Shown: piece after piece, positions 31,094 to 46,555 of the stretch
Position numbering within the stretch: position 1 is the first letter of the stretch
How the letters are laid out: each line of letters begins with the position of its first letter
Assembly: GCA_001931875.2 (NCBI GenBank)
Contig: MSJH02000059.1
Location: 1 to 48,421, forward strand
DNA length: 48,421 bases
From: Byssochlamys sp. IMV 00236
Lineage: Eukaryota; Ascomycota; Eurotiomycetes; Eurotiales; Thermoascaceae
Reading direction: 5' to 3'
The notes under the pieces: generated by a model
Database searches by the model: none
Told to the model about the DNA's origin: nothing
The model's input: only the letters and a program-made list of their open reading frames with translations
Position numbers and translations under genes: made by a program

Positions 31094-31621
31094 AGAAAAA
31101 GTGTATGCATTACCGCTTTAGATGAAATGATTATTCTATTCATACCTACATTAATGCATTCACCAGTAATCCTTTCAGATGAGGACCATGTGAGAGATAC
31201 TTGTAAAAATAATGCGTATGTGTGTATGTGTATGTGTGTACCTGAGCGGTGTTACATTTGAGTTGTAAAAACTATTGTTTATTTATTTTGTCTACAACAT
31301 TGATGAATGTGTCCTGTTTATGAGTGGTTTTCTGTATATATCGTTATCTAACTTTTTTTTTCTTTTTAATATCTTCTTTTGTGTAGTCCCTTTTTATAGT
31401 ATGCACGCATAAACTATATATGTGGCTTGTGGCCTTGAACAAGGGTTTATCTTTGTCATTGGATAACACTCTTGATTTTTGTTCTAATGCAGCCATCTGA
31501 GCTGATTGGATAATAATCATTATAAAAAAATACTCTAAAATTTCAAACACAGTTGAATAAACACTCAAGCCGACGTAATAATTCCTGCTTTTCATTTTCT
31601 TTATATATTTTTTCACTTTAT
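31094..31621. other. Spacer between C2H2 gene and NMA111
   Basis: About 530 bp with TG-rich short repeats at about 31215-31240 and a T tract at about 31352-31360. Contains the 3' UTR of the C2H2 gene and the promoter of the next. An antisense ORF at 31344-31616 is composition-driven and not supported. Confidence 0.4.
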
Positions 31622-34600
31622 ATGATGGATGATATTCAGCATCCGCTTGTCATGTCTTCTACACCACCTTTACGTGGTCCTGTCGATTCACCAGCTCCTA
31701 TCGCTGCAGACGAAATGGCTACCAATTTAACCGCTCACCGAGATAGCATGTCGGAGGCAACTAATAAATTTGAACAGCAACCGTCCGCTTCTACTGCCTT
31801 CCGTGGACGATCCAAATCGGTTGCCTTGGGTACTTATGCTTGGACTTCAAAGCCTCCGCGTCCACCTGTTGACTACTTTTCTTGTTCTACTGCTTCAGGT
31901 GTTCCTTATAAGGCGAGATCTTGGGAACCCACCTTAGAAAGAGCCATCAAGGCAATCGTCTCGATCAAGGCAAGTCATGTCCGAAGTTTCGACACAGAGA
32001 CTTCAGGTAAGCTACTTCTTCATGTCTTTAAGGCAATGCTTTTTTAAACTTATCCTTATTAGGTGGCTATACCGCTACGGGCTTTATCGTCGACGCTGCG
32101 AGAGGTATTATCCTCACCAATCGTCATGTAGTATCGCCTGCTCCTATCGTTGCTCAAGCCGTCTTGACAAACTATGAAGAAGTGGATCTTCAGCCAGTCT
32201 ACCGAGATCCAGTTCATGATTTTGGATTCATGAAGGTAAATATGCTTATTCACTGTTTGCTCTACTTTAATAACTCATACCTTTTCCTAGTTTGATCCCT
32301 CACGTGTCAAATTTATGGAGCTGGAGGAAATCAAACTTAGTCCAGAACGAGCCAAGGTAGGATTGGATATTCGAGTAGTTGGGTAAGTATTTTTTTTTTT
32401 TTATGCATGAAAAAAGGATTTTTGTGATTAAGTCGCCGATCCATTTTATGTGGGGATGTTTATGTAGTAATGATGCAGGTGAAAAGCTGAGTATTTTGGC
32501 GGGCACATTAGCAAGATTGGACAGAAGAGCACCTGAGTACGGCATTGGAGAGTACAACGACTTCAACACGTTCTATCTTCAAGCTGCTTCCGGAACCAGT
32601 GGTGGATCGTCAGGTAGTCCTGTACTGGACATCGATGGTCATGCCGTCGCTCTTAACGCAGGTGGAGCCAGTAAAGCGTCTTCGTCCTATTATCTTCCAC
32701 TCGATCGGGTTGTGCGTGCATTGGGATACATCCAACAAGGACTTCAGGTGCCACGAGGTACTCTTCAAACCGAGTTTGAATATTTGCCCTATAATGAAGT
32801 CCGTCGCTTGGGTCTCAAGGCAAGTGTCGAAGAAAAGTTTAGACGCAAGTTCCCTGAAGAAACAGGTATGCTCGTCGTTCGTTCCCTTTTGCCAAAGGGA
32901 CCTGCTGATGGTATCTTGGTCCCTGGTGATATTATCGTTGGATGTAATGGTAAAATGATACCTCACTTTATTGGACTGTTCTCGATTCTTGATGAGAAAG
33001 TCAACCAGGAGGTCACCCTGACGATTAGCCGAGGCAAGAAGGTTCAGGATGTAAAAATAACCGTGCAGGATTTGCATTCGATCACACCTAACCGGTTTGT
33101 TGAGATCGGCGGCGGCGTTGTGCACGAACTATCCTACCAGCTCGCCAAGTCATACTCCCAGCCTGTGGGTGGTGTCTATGTCGCTACGTCTGGTCATATG
33201 CTTGCAAGTGCAAGTGCATGGCGTAAGAGTATTATTGTAAGCGTCAATAATGTGCCAACCCCTAATCTGGACGCATTCATTGATGTGATGAAGACTTTGC
33301 CCGATGGTGCCCGTGTTCCAATCAGGTATAGATTATTATACAACCATGAAAGGGATTGCTAAAGCTTTGTGTTATATAGATTCTACGCACTTCATAAAGC
33401 GTACAAAGATAAAGTCATGATTATGCACGTTGACAGACACTGGCACAAGTTTAGAATTGCTGTTCGAAATGGTATTAGTATATACATATATATATGTATA
33501 TGCATAAGTCATGTTATTAACTGTACACATTACAGATCAAACCGGACTTTGGGAATTTACCGACATGCCTCCACCTCCCAAGACGATCTCTTACTCTCCC
33601 TCAACTGCAAGCTTCCCTCCATTGGATCCCTCGCTTGCTCTTGCTGAGAAACTGATGCCCTCATTTGTGGCCATTGACTTTTACTTGCCGTATCTGGTAG
33701 ATGGTATGAAAGTAACACAATTTTACGGTACAGGTTTTGTCTTGTCTGTCAATCCACCTTTGATCATGTGCGATCGTGATACGGTCCCCATTGGCTTGGG
33801 CGACATCTTCATTACCTTTGCCAACTCGATTATCATCCCAGGTCAACTTTTGTTTCTGCACCCATTTTACAATTATGTCATCTTGACGTATGACCCTAGG
33901 TTAATTGGTGATACTGTCGTGAAGCCTATCGAGTTTAGCAACGTCGAATTAAACCAGGGAGATGAAACAAACTTTATTGGCATCGGCAATGATCATTCAA
34001 TCATTCTCAAGAAGGCCACGGTCTCATCTGTGTCTAATATCGGCACACGAGAATGTTCCCCTCCTCGATGGCGAGCGATGAATGTGGAAGGTGTCAAGAT
34101 TGACGACTCATTGAACTCCCAAGGCGGCCTGCTGACTGACGATCATGGTAAAGTACAAGCTTTTTGGATCAGCTACTCGTCTCAGAACGAAAAGGGCAAA
34201 GACATCTCGTTTATGTCGGGCCTACATTCATCCATTGTCAAGTGTACACTCGATCAATACTTGGAACATGGCAGCAAAATGGTCTTTAAGGGCTTAGATG
34301 TTGAACTCTGGACGATGCGTATAGCAGCTGCTCGTACGCTTGGCCTAAGTGACAAGTGGGTGAAAGAGATTGAGAGAAGTGGATCGACGCGACACACTCT
34401 GCTTTATGTCTTGAACGTCTTGGATGAAACAAGCGCCTGTGCTAAAGCACTTCATGTGGGCGATGTGATCCTAAGCGTTAACGGTAAGCTGGTGACACGC
34501 ATGTCACACATGACACTTGTGCATGAACATGACAGTGTCGAGATGGTCGTCTTACGTAACGGTCAAGAACTGACGGTCAATGTACCGATGAGTGAACTCA

Positions 34601-35097
34601 GTGGATTTGAGACAACGCGTGTGATCGGTTGGCAAGGCGCTCTTATTCAAAAGCCTTACAAATCTGTACTCGAGCAGGTTCGCAATGTGCCTACAGGTGT
34701 GTACGTCTCTTGTACACTGTACGGTTCACCTGCCTCTAACGTGCTTCGCCCTGGTGTTTGGATCACTGAAGTTCAGAATAAGCCCGTGAAGGACCTGGAT
34801 CAGTTCCTGGAAGTGGTACATACCTTTGAAAAGGAGCTGTTGAGTCGTCGTCGATCAAGCTACATTCCAATGTCCAAACAGAAAAAGATTGTAGATGACG
34901 ATCTGGATGCTTTGAATGCAGAGGATACAGATGAGGAAGATGATGATAATGATGAAGGTTATATTCGCATCAAGACCGTGAGCAGAAATGAAACTGTACG
35001 TGTGGTTGCTCTTAAACTAGATTTACATTATTGGGATTCTTGGCAGTTAGTACGGGACGAAAAGGCAATCTGTGGATGGGCTTCTGATGACGCTTAA
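31622..35097 (+). CDS. NMA111: NMA111/YNM3-type tandem HtrA serine protease
   Basis: Six exons: 31622-32006, 32063-32235, 32291-32382, 32468-33325, 33380-33471, 33536-35097 (3162 nt, 1053 aa). The first trypsin-like domain has the triad His in LTNRHVV, Asp in VHDFGFMKF, and Ser in [17 protein letters not shown], followed by two PDZ domains (for example [18 protein letters not shown]). The second half repeats the layout but is degenerate: CDRDTV replaces NRHVV and the Ser loop reads SLNSQGGLL. This is the known NMA111 pattern. The yeast protein is a nuclear HtrA tied to apoptosis-like death, heat survival and lipid homeostasis. The start MMDD is chosen because the upstream extension is a poly-Phe/Tyr leader. 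Intron 3 includes a T tract. Confidence 0.94.
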
Positions 35098-35220
35098 AAA
35101 TTGTTATATATGTGTATCCTTGTACAGTTTCTTATAAAGCGTTTTTTTTTTTATATCTTTATACTCTTTCTGTATTCTGTTATGGTGCATAATAAATTTG
35201 TGAATGTATCGAATATTTGT

Positions 35221-36072
35221 TTATTTACGACGAGGAGAACGAGAACGACGTCTATCATAGGATGGTGAGCGAGAACGCCTTCTGCTGTGAGATGGTGATG
35301 GAGAGCGTCGTCTATAAGATGGGGAACGAGAGCGATGTTTGTCGGAAGATGGTGATGGAGAGCGTCTTCTCTTGGACTTTTTCTTCTTTTTTCTAAAGTA
35401 TTCTGCCATAGGATCTTCATCATCTCCTTTGCTTTCCTTCTTTTTTTTCTTTTTCTTTTCCTTCTTTTCCTCTGCTTCATCAACTACCAAAAAAAAAAAA
35501 GCTTTAGTTATTGCAAAACGTAAATAAAAAGAGAAAGACATTACCTTCGACATACTCTGGTGCTACATTCATCAAGGGTCCTTCTTCTTCAGAGTCTTCT
35601 TCACCTTCCTTCTTGTGCTTTTTTGGTCCATAAGAATGATCAACACGAATGGTTCGACCCAAAACCGTGGCGCCATTCAAATTGTCTACTGCTAATATTG
35701 TACTTCGCTGATCCTCATATTGTAAAAATGCATAACCTTTTGATTTTCCAGTTTTTCGATCGCGAACAAGTATGATGTGCATTATTTCACCATATCTACA
35801 ACATGCTTGTTATTTCTACATCTTTTCTTTTTCTTCTTCTTTTATCTTACTGTGAGAAAATGCAAACAATGTCTCCTTCTGTCAAACCATAATCTAAACC
35901 ACCTGCAAATATCCAAGCACTGTTTTTATATTGTGCATGCCATGACGCATCATCTGACCAGTTTCCATTACTGATCTCTCTTTCATTGATTCGTTGAATC
36001 TCTTTCACAACACTTTAAGAAATATGTTAATAATCTTTTGACATTCGGATCCACTTTTGATATATACTTCAT
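35221..36072 (-). CDS. IST3: RBMX2/IST3/SNU17, RRM protein of the RES pre-mRNA retention and splicing complex
   Basis: The first exon is only 5 nt (complement 36068-36072, ATGAA) before a 55-bp intron. The protein then reads [38 protein letters not shown] and [20 protein letters not shown]. The RRM continues [20 protein letters not shown] and [20 protein letters not shown], with RNP1 K-G-Y-A-F-L-Q-Y. The C-terminus is Lys-rich, then a long RS-type repeat ([20 protein letters not shown]) ending at 35221. IST3/RBMX2 binds SF3b with Bud13 and Pml1 and helps activate the spliceosome. Introns at about 35796-35851 and 35485-35545 split the RRM and tail. It converges with NMA111, 123 bp apart. Confidence 0.94.
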
Positions 36073-36134
36073 TATAATTTTTTATTTTATTTTATTTTTA
36101 AAGAAAAGAAAGGCTTTTTTATGTATTTCTTGAT

Positions 36135-36870
36135 TTATTCCTTTGAAGGTTTACCAGCTGATGCATTGTATTCTGCCAACTTCTTGCGATATTCTTCATG
36201 CAACTTATTGGCCTTTTCAGTGAAAGGTTTCTTTTCAGATTCGGGCAATTGTGCATATTGTTGAGCTATCTTTTTAGTCTTTTCTTGAATTGTCAAGCCG
36301 TTTACTGAAGGATCATCTTTCTTAGCTTGGAAATACAGCATATAAGCATTCAAGGGCTTCTTGGGTTTCTTAGGGTCCTTAAGCAGAGGCAATTTGTATT
36401 TCTTTCTCAAGAGATTTTCTTCATAAAACTGCTTTGATGTTGCATTGTTTAAAGCCTTTTCCATTGCTGCATCATGAACTTCTTTCTTTTCTTTATAAAT
36501 ATCAAAGTATTTCTTTATGCAGGGGGGAAAAGAAAGTCAATATGTAAAGACAATGAAATTGTTATAGCTCCTTTTTCTACCTTCTTGTCCTGTTCACTCA
36601 TGGATTTCCATTCAGCAGAAATATCCGCCATTCTTTGGCCCATTTTTTCATTCTTTGCACCCTTCAATTTTTCAGCTGCAAACATTTGCCAAGGAGAGGT
36701 AGGTCTAAAGGGCACATTGGCCAGAACTGGACAAAAAATGCGTGAGCGTGTGTGTATGGACATATAATTCAAATATTACTGCTGGTAAACTTTGTAGGGT
36801 TCAAGTGTTTGCCGGAGCCAATATTACGTGTTTGAATGGACAAGTGACCAAATTGCTTAAGAAATGACAT
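36135..36870 (-). CDS. Mitochondrial HMG-box protein with two HMG boxes (ABF2/TFAM-like)
   Basis: Three exons, start MSFLKQFGHLSIQTRNIGSG at 36870 (basic, likely mitochondrial presequence). The first box: PFRPTSPWQMFAAEKLKGAK to MADISAEWKSMSEQDKK. The linker exon begins KYFDIYKEKKEVHDAAMEKA. The second box: KKPLNAYMLYFQAKKDDPSV to YAQLPESEKKPFTEKAN. The total is close to 200 aa. Two tandem boxes with a presequence match fungal mtDNA-packaging proteins of the ABF2 type. A nuclear HMGB role cannot be excluded. Intron 1 carries an alternating CA/GT-type stretch. Confidence 0.82.
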
Positions 36871-39195
36871 TGTGTTTATCAGAAAGAAACAAGACACGTA
36901 AAAAGAAATTTATTGATGCAGGAATGGGAACTGGCCGGCCACGCTAAATTACCGGTGCTAAAAAAGAGTCACATATCCGAACTTATTGGGCAATGCAACT
37001 CATTATGGGATACAATTAAGCAATCTTTTACTTATTGAACCCAAGTGGGCACAGTTCAAAGAATGAAAGAAATATCTATACATCCCTTTGGGCTTGAGGC
37101 TGAGCATGTTGTGACTTGAAGAAAGGGACAGAGAGGTGAATATCAGGAAGGGAGGCTATTGAGAGAACAGTAAGTAGAGCCCATATCTTTTTGACAAGAG
37201 CTCAGGGAGCTCGTTACGATCAGCGTATCCTTTGCTAGCGAAGAAATTGGCTACAACCTGCTTGACAGGACATTTAAGGTAATCGAGAACACGAAGAGCG
37301 GCACACGTTCTGTTCGCTTCGTCCCAGTCGTCTTAATCGGGATCACGAAGGCTCGAGGAATCTAGCTTCAAGAATTCTAGTATTCATTCAACGTAAATAG
37401 TACCCCTGGTCAGGGTCGTCAAAGAGGCTAGCCAAGAACGACTTAATGAGTCGTGAGCATGGCTCAGCCTCGTTGAGTAGTTTCTGAATTAAATCACAAA
37501 TAGTCTTGACAAGCTTTTGTTCTGCATTCGTTAATTCCACTGTAGCTTGGGTTCTTGTGAGCTTCTCAATGTTAAGTTAATCGATGATACATAATAAGGC
37601 TGTGGCTGTATTCATTGGCATTGGTACGGCTCTGATGTTGTGCATATCTTCAACGTAGTAGCTTAAGTGACTCAGAAAAAAGTATTTGTCAAAGAATATT
37701 CCCAAAAACCTAAAAGAGAGGAAAAAAAGGGACAGCAACGATGCCAAAAGACTTCTAAAGGTTCTGATTGTTGCTGTGACGACATTCTTCAGGTCGGCCA
37801 TTGACCATTAGAACAAGGGATCAGGTATTTATAAAGACTATCAGACCATCAAAAAACCAAGCAGCTTGCAAAAACCCGTAGTAGCAGACATACCGCTGGG
37901 GTATGCATTGGCTAAGCCTTGTCAATTGTTAACTAGCTTATGTGCCCCTTTGTGCCAGCCAGACAGCAGGAAGCATCACCAACAATCTGTCACAGCTGTG
38001 ATATCAAATAATCAGCTCCCAACTAACTACTAGCTCCCTGCAAAGATTCCAATCGAATGTTCATAACTCTCCTTTTAGCTGCCTGAAAGCCTCCAATTGA
38101 GTGATAAAACGAATGACCGTTGTTAGTCCAGGACACGTGTTGAGCATTGTAGAAAGATACTGCATAGAAAATCCTTGAACACACAACCAACGCCTTGTTG
38201 AGTAAGTTTATAATAACTTGCCTTGACCAGAAGAGTCACCGAAAAAAGTATAGAGAGAAAAGAAAGAGAGAAAAAAAGGATAAAGGCAAATTTCCCTCTT
38301 TTTATACCTTTTTCTAAGTTATGTGAAGTTATTGTTTTCAATAAATAAGGTTTTACTCCTTTCAAGAAAATGAGGTTTACACTCACACTTTTGTTTATTT
38401 CTAAAATATTTCATGACTCTTTGCTTATCTTTTTTATACTTTTATATCCGCTTAGATTATCACTTGTATTTATATTTTAATGAAGTTATTCACCTCTATT
38501 TTTATATAGTAAAAAGATTAAAAGGCAATAAGTTTCATGCATCCATTGTTTACATCGCACGTCCTTGGACTTATTTCTTAATCTTGGTCACACACACTAT
38601 TTGTGTTACTCTACCAAAAACCCTTTTTTCCCCTTTGCTTTTTTGCTAGTAAAAACTAAAATACTATTTTTTAGTAGTTATTATATGAAGTAATACTCTT
38701 GTATAAAGAAATACAGCAAGCTATGCCTAAATCAAAAGAACGTCGTCACCAAAAATAACAATAGCAAGTTATTAATATCTACCAAAAGTACATTAAATAG
38801 GGCCAGCGATAACTGGCAAGAAAAGGTTGATGATCAAATAAAGTGTAATTTTTATTGATATTTTACAATGTGCGAGTAATTTCTATTAAAAACGCTTCAA
38901 TGGACCAATTACAGTGCCTGCGAGCAGTGCTGAATGGGCCATACGCAAAATCCGTAAGCAGGATGGTTACATTTATATCGTGACAATGATGCATTTTGTT
39001 GTCATTATGGCTTTTCTCTCGAAGAACACTCAGAGTTGTTCAATGATTACAGCTATTTCACACTATTTATGCTTTATATATGGTCATGATTGAAAATAAA
39101 CGCTTCAATTTATTTGCTCCTCTCTTTTGTTAAGTCTACAATTAAAAAAGTATATATGTATATATGTATATATGTGTGTGTATACAAAGATGCTC
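36871..39195. other. 2.3-kb gene-poor region
   Basis: Upstream of the HMG gene and downstream of MCM3. It contains a decayed minus-strand ORF (own entry, about 37170-37801), AT-rich stretches (38250-38720), a short ORF-like MPKSKERRHQK at about 38723 that ends at once, a plus-strand open piece at about 38915-39060 (SSAEWAIRKIRKQDGYIYIV) with no recognised match, and a TATATG microsatellite at about 39150-39182. No intact gene seen. Confidence 0.5.
37170..37801 (-). pseudogene. Decayed unidentified protein gene
   Basis: Starting at 37801, one frame reads MADLKNVVTATIRTFRSLLA, then a Leu/Phe-rich part to CIID, a TAA stop (about 37576-37578), and continues in the same frame LNIEKLTRTQATVELTNAEQ, LVKTICDLIQKLLNEAEPCS, RLIKSFLASLFDDPDQGYY. 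After that the frame changes and DDWDEANRTCAALRVLDYLK, CPVKQVVANFFASKGYADRN and ELPELLSKRYG appear. Composition is clearly coding-like over 600 bp with at least one stop and one or two frameshifts. No family recognised. GC content is higher than in the flanks, suggesting foreign or duplicated material. Confidence 0.5.
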
Positions 39196-41876
<2,681 letters not shown>

Positions 41877-42036
41877 TTATCGGGTTAGAAAAAAAAAGAT
41901 ACGAAAAAAAAAAATTTCAAAACTCGCGTTTTTCGTGAATTAGTGTGACCTGCTTTTAGGCAAAAGAAAAAAAAGGGGGAGGGAACAGTCTATAGCCAGA
42001 TTGTGCCTGAAAATGGGTTTGTGTATTATGTACATT

Positions 42037-44358
42037 TTATTTAATAGTAATAGATTGGATTCTTTCCTCTACTGCGTCTGCTAAAGAAGAGCCACGAGGG
42101 ATGATAAATCTTCCGTTGTAATGAGGAGTACTTTGTACCTGAGAAATGAATTTTAGTTTTAAGAAATGGATAATACAAGACTCTACTTACAGTATACATG
42201 TGAATGATAAAATCAGATGCAATCTTTTTGGTTGTAGGAGCCTGACACTTCTTTTGAAATGTCATAACAGCGTCAAAAAGTGACACACTTTCTTCGTTAC
42301 TTAAGCAGTTCAAGAAACCCCAGATAGCAGGAAGCAAAGAAACTAGATTATCTGCTCTAAAACTAGAACTGCCCGTTGTCATCGTATCATTCGCTTGATA
42401 ACCAAGTGAGTCAAAGACAAAGCCCACAACAGTTTCGGTCCATTCGGGAACTTGGTCATCTTGTATCTTTTGACGTTTTGATTCGAGCTGCATCTTACTT
42501 CTTTGCATAGTTTTTGCCAAAAGGTATAAAGAAGTCAATTCACAGAACAAAATATTCATATGTAGCAAGATTTCGTCTGCCTTCGAGCCTCTGTTGCCTA
42601 ATGAATCAGCACCAAAAGGAAAGTAGACATGGAAGCGCTTGAGTGTGGTCTGAAGGTGTTTGTTCAACCACTCGCCTGACATTGTGCTTATCTTTTGCGA
42701 GCTAACGACGGCTCTCCAAAGCACAACCGAGATCTTCATGACTTCATATACCAATTCGAGGGCAGATGTCATCGAAATTGTGCCGCTTGATACAAAGACA
42801 GAGGGGGCTGCTTCTAACCATGAGGCTACCAGAACAGGTTGGAAGGCCTCAATCATGCCCTAGTAATATTTGATGAATAAGGTTCTCTTTTGTCTTGCTT
42901 CATCAACTATACTATACCTCAATGCTATTAAGTCTATCATCTCTACTGAATTCGGTATTGTTCACATCAACATTATCCGATTGTCCTTTACTGCCTAGCA
43001 CATTAATTGTTTTGTTGTTATTGTTCTTGGGTCCTGAAGACTCGAATAGATGAAGATGTGAAAATGTCGCGAGTTTATATTCATCTGATAAATTTGGTGC
43101 TGTTGCAACAATCATAGGATGAGCAGGCATATACTCATTCTGTCATAAAGTACAAAAGTAAATTCCAAACTGAACAGACTGTTTGTTTCTTTTTCTTACC
43201 TTTGTCTTTGTGTTCCAGATGACAGCTTCTCCTTTGACTGAGTTGTTATATTTCTCCATCTTTCGTTTAAATGATTCCTTTGAATGTTTACTGTCCAAAT
43301 AGTTCAAAAAGAACCAAAACTTGTCTTGATTATCCTCAGAAAGCCCTGCTTCAAGGAACTTGGAAAGACTAGAAAAGAATCCTAGTTTGTTCTATATATA
43401 GAAAAGTTATTAAAATGTACATGTATCTCTTTAAAGTAATAATACCTTGTGTATATGTAGATGTGATTTTGTAACAGCCGCCTTAATAGAAGCCGTAGAC
43501 GTGTTGTTTCCAATCATCATCGATGGAGCGCTGGTTTGTGAGGATTTGTTTGCATCCACAGAGAGTAGACTCATATAATTTCCTCTGATCCTATTCCAGA
43601 ATTTGGAAACAACCACATCAGGGGCAATTTGTATCCACAAGTTCATAAACTTGACAGCATCCAAACGAACATCTTCAAATATATGAGTCATGGCTGAGCA
43701 TGTGTACATGATCAAGATGGGCATAAATGGCTGAAGTTCAACTTTGTCTATTTCCACAAACGTCTCCTGAAGGTAGTTGAGGGTTGCCTTTCTGACGTCT
43801 CTATCCTATTCCATAATGTAAGATATAAGCAATATGCTATGTATAATAACTTACTTCATCGATAAATAGCTTTAATAACCCATTAACGACTTGTCCCAAT
43901 GAAGATATCAGTAATCCTGGATTCTTTGAACAGATATCACTCAGTCCCAAAAGAGCCTCTGTAATAACATTAGTTGCTTTCTCTCTTTTTTTTCTCTTAT
44001 TATCCTAACCTTTTTTGACATTTGCACTAGGATGCCTTAATCTTACAAGTAGATCTGACAAGGTAAGATTCCTACTTGTTGTTATTTCATGAGATTTATC
44101 TTCATTGATGCTTTGATTAGGTAGAACAATGCCTATAATTAAATTAGTTGTCCTGCTTTCTACTTTTAGTATTCTCTTCTTTTTTACTTTTAGATCTAAA
44201 TGAGGTATCTGTAAAGTTATCTGGTACAGCCTTCTTCTTGCCGACTTTTAATTTCTTTTTCTATAAAATGTGTAAATAAACATATATAATGCTTTTCTCT
44301 ATATTTTTACTTGAAAGTCTTCATTTTTAGCTTGCTTCTTCTTTCTAGCATTAGGCAT
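42037..44358 (-). CDS. IPI1: IPI1/TEX10 homologue, Rix1 complex component in 60S ribosome maturation
   Basis: Start MPNARKKKQAKNEDF at 44358, then a short intron and QKKKLKVGKKKAVPDNFTDT, SFRSKSIVLPNQS, the diagnostic N-terminus of IPI1/TEX10. HEAT-like repeats follow: LTLSDLLVRLRHPSANVKKE, ALLGLSDICSKNPGLL, DVRKATLNYLQETF and MPILIMYTCSAMTHIFEDVR, LDAVKFMNLWIQIAPDVV. The C-terminal half is helical with an acidic/Asn patch. Nine or so exons with introns of about 50-70 bp; the last short exon ends at 42037. In yeast IPI1 forms the Rix1 complex with Rix1 and Ipi3 and recruits Rea1 to pre-60S. Human TEX10 is the orthologue. Function in this fungus is by family. Confidence 0.9.
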
Positions 44359-44525
44359 GGTAGATAACAGTAAATGATCTATCAGATCTCAAAATTTTTT
44401 CTTTGTTTGCGGAAAATGAAAACAGGGCCTATCTTCATTTCCTATTTGGGATCTATTTAGGGGACCTGTCAAATGTATGTCTCGTTTTAAGTGAAAGCAC
44501 GCTATTTTTATTTTCTATATTATTT

Positions 44526-46555
44526 TTAGTCTACTTTGATGCTAGCAAAAATTCTCTGTAAGAAATATAAACATGAGAGGTAGCCAACGGATCCAGTGAA
44601 GAGAGCGAGCATCAGACTAAGTAAGAAGGAATATCCGAAATACAAGACTGTGCTCGTGATAGTGTTGATGTTTAGCTTGGTAAAATAATAAAGAATAGAA
44701 TACAAGAATACATAGAAACCAGTAGCACCTGTGGTCAAGAAGGATCGCCATGACCAATGATACTCTTCACTACAGAGATGGAAATAGCACATAAGAATGG
44801 CCACTTGGGTACAGGTCAAGATGAGGATAAAATAGACAAGGAAAAGGAAACCAATACCATAATAAATACGATGGAACCAGATTGAGTTCATAATAAAGTA
44901 GAGCTCAATAAAGATCGCACCATAGGGTAAGATACCACCCATGAGAATGGATGGGATACTACGAAGATACATAGGTTGGTCAGGAATCTGTCGTGGGATT
45001 TGATTCGTACGGACAGGATGCTCAATGCGAGGTTGGCGGAAACCAAAATATGATCCTGCAACGCTAAGAGGAAGAGCAATAATGGCCCAGAGAGCAATCA
45101 GGGTTATCATGGTTCCGAAAGGAACAGCTCCAGAAGAGTGGGAATGGATCAAGAAGAGATTCATAGAGAACAAGAAACTTAAGATACAGCCTGGTACAAG
45201 GGTTGCCGTAAGCAAAATGTTCATCTTCCAGTTCTCTCCACCGTTCATCTTATAGAGACGAGCTGATATATATCCTGAAGTACAGCTGGAAACCATAAAG
45301 AGTATAACCATCACTGTTCCAAGCGCACCACGGTTGGAAGGTGATAAGAATCCAAGGACAGCAAACACTTTATGTTTGTTAGTTTCTTTTTTTCTCATTG
45401 TCTTGTAAGGACCTTACCTAGAGTTAAGCCGGTCATTGCAACAATTTGAATACCGTTTCCGACAAGTACAGAAAGAAGCATGCGTCGTTGAGGAGGTCTA
45501 AAGACGTCACCATGAACTAACTTCCATCCATAATCCTCCTGGACATCTTCTTGTGCTTCCACAGCATTGTAGCGAGAGATATCTTTATGCAAAGCGCGTA
45601 TCAAAATCATGGCAACCATACCTGTTAAGAACAAGACGATGACAATAGAGTTGTTCAAAGAAAACCAGTGGATGGAAGGATCTTGGATACGCAAATAGTT
45701 ATCCCAACGAGTAGCCCAAGGATTATCCGATGGCTAACATCAAATCAGTTTTGTTGTCCTGAACTTTTCAGTAATAATTACCTTCCAGGTGACACTATAA
45801 GTATAAACGACTTGATCGCCTGCGTGTAAAGCCATGGGTGAATCTGATACGACAAGCTTTCCATTTGCATCAATGGTTTGTTTTCGACTTGAAGGAGTGA
45901 CAATCACACCAACAACACGATACTTTCCATCGTCACGTCGATGAATGGAAATCTCGATGTCATAGTGATTGTTCAGATACTTTCTCTCTCCTTCAGAAGC
46001 ACCAAGTGCAAAACCGATGCTGTAATATTGTTCGTTTGTACGTTCATCAATTGTAATGTGTGCTGCTGGAAGACCATCGACAACCCAATTCATGGCATAA
46101 TCATTTGCAATACATTCGTTAATAAACTCTACGTCCTTTGCAGGAATGGGATCAGTTTTACACAGGATCATATCCATGGGCTCTTTTCCGAGTGTAAGCT
46201 GTAATGACGAGAATTAGACATGTTACGTGTATACATATACACATGTGCACGTTACCTTGAAAGGGGATGTCATGATGCGATCACCAAATAAGACTGAACC
46301 TAAGCTCTCAGGTTGATTTTCAGGACCACCCTCAGGTTTGCAAAAGTGAAAGCGTTCATCATAGTAATCATAAGATATCAGCGATTTTTGCTGATTGGAC
46401 ATGGGAGTAAGTGAATTGACGAATAAAGGCACATTACTATCGCTCGTATAGTCGTTTGGAGCAACACCCGGTAAGTACAAGGCTTGACTTGGACCACAGT
46501 ATAAGAATAATATTGATATTAGCGTGCAAAGACAAACTAAAAGCAGCTTTGCCAT
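44526..46555 (-). CDS. TM9SF/EMP70 nonaspanin membrane protein
   Basis: Start MAKLLLVCLCTLISILFLYC at 46555 (signal peptide ending near ALYLPG). The lumenal domain has LYLPGVAPNDY, LISYDYYDERFHFCKPEGGP and ENQPESLGSVLFGDRI, the nonaspanin signature. The cytosolic loop HKDISRYN is followed by DYGWKLVHGDVFRPP, then eight or nine hydrophobic helices, including GYISARLYKMNGGENWKMNI and IFIELYFIMNSIWFHRIYYG. The C-terminus reads ASIKVD, close to the KxD/E COPI-binding motif of TM9 proteins that keeps them in the Golgi/endosome. Function: sorting of transmembrane proteins, adhesion and metal homeostasis in yeast. An in-frame extension to 46633 precedes the signal peptide and is unlikely to be used. 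Confidence 0.93.

Noticed and set aside
38723..38758. Short ORF MPKSKERRHQK resembling the start of a nucleolar protein
   Set aside because: It stops after 11 codons and no donor site or continuation is visible.
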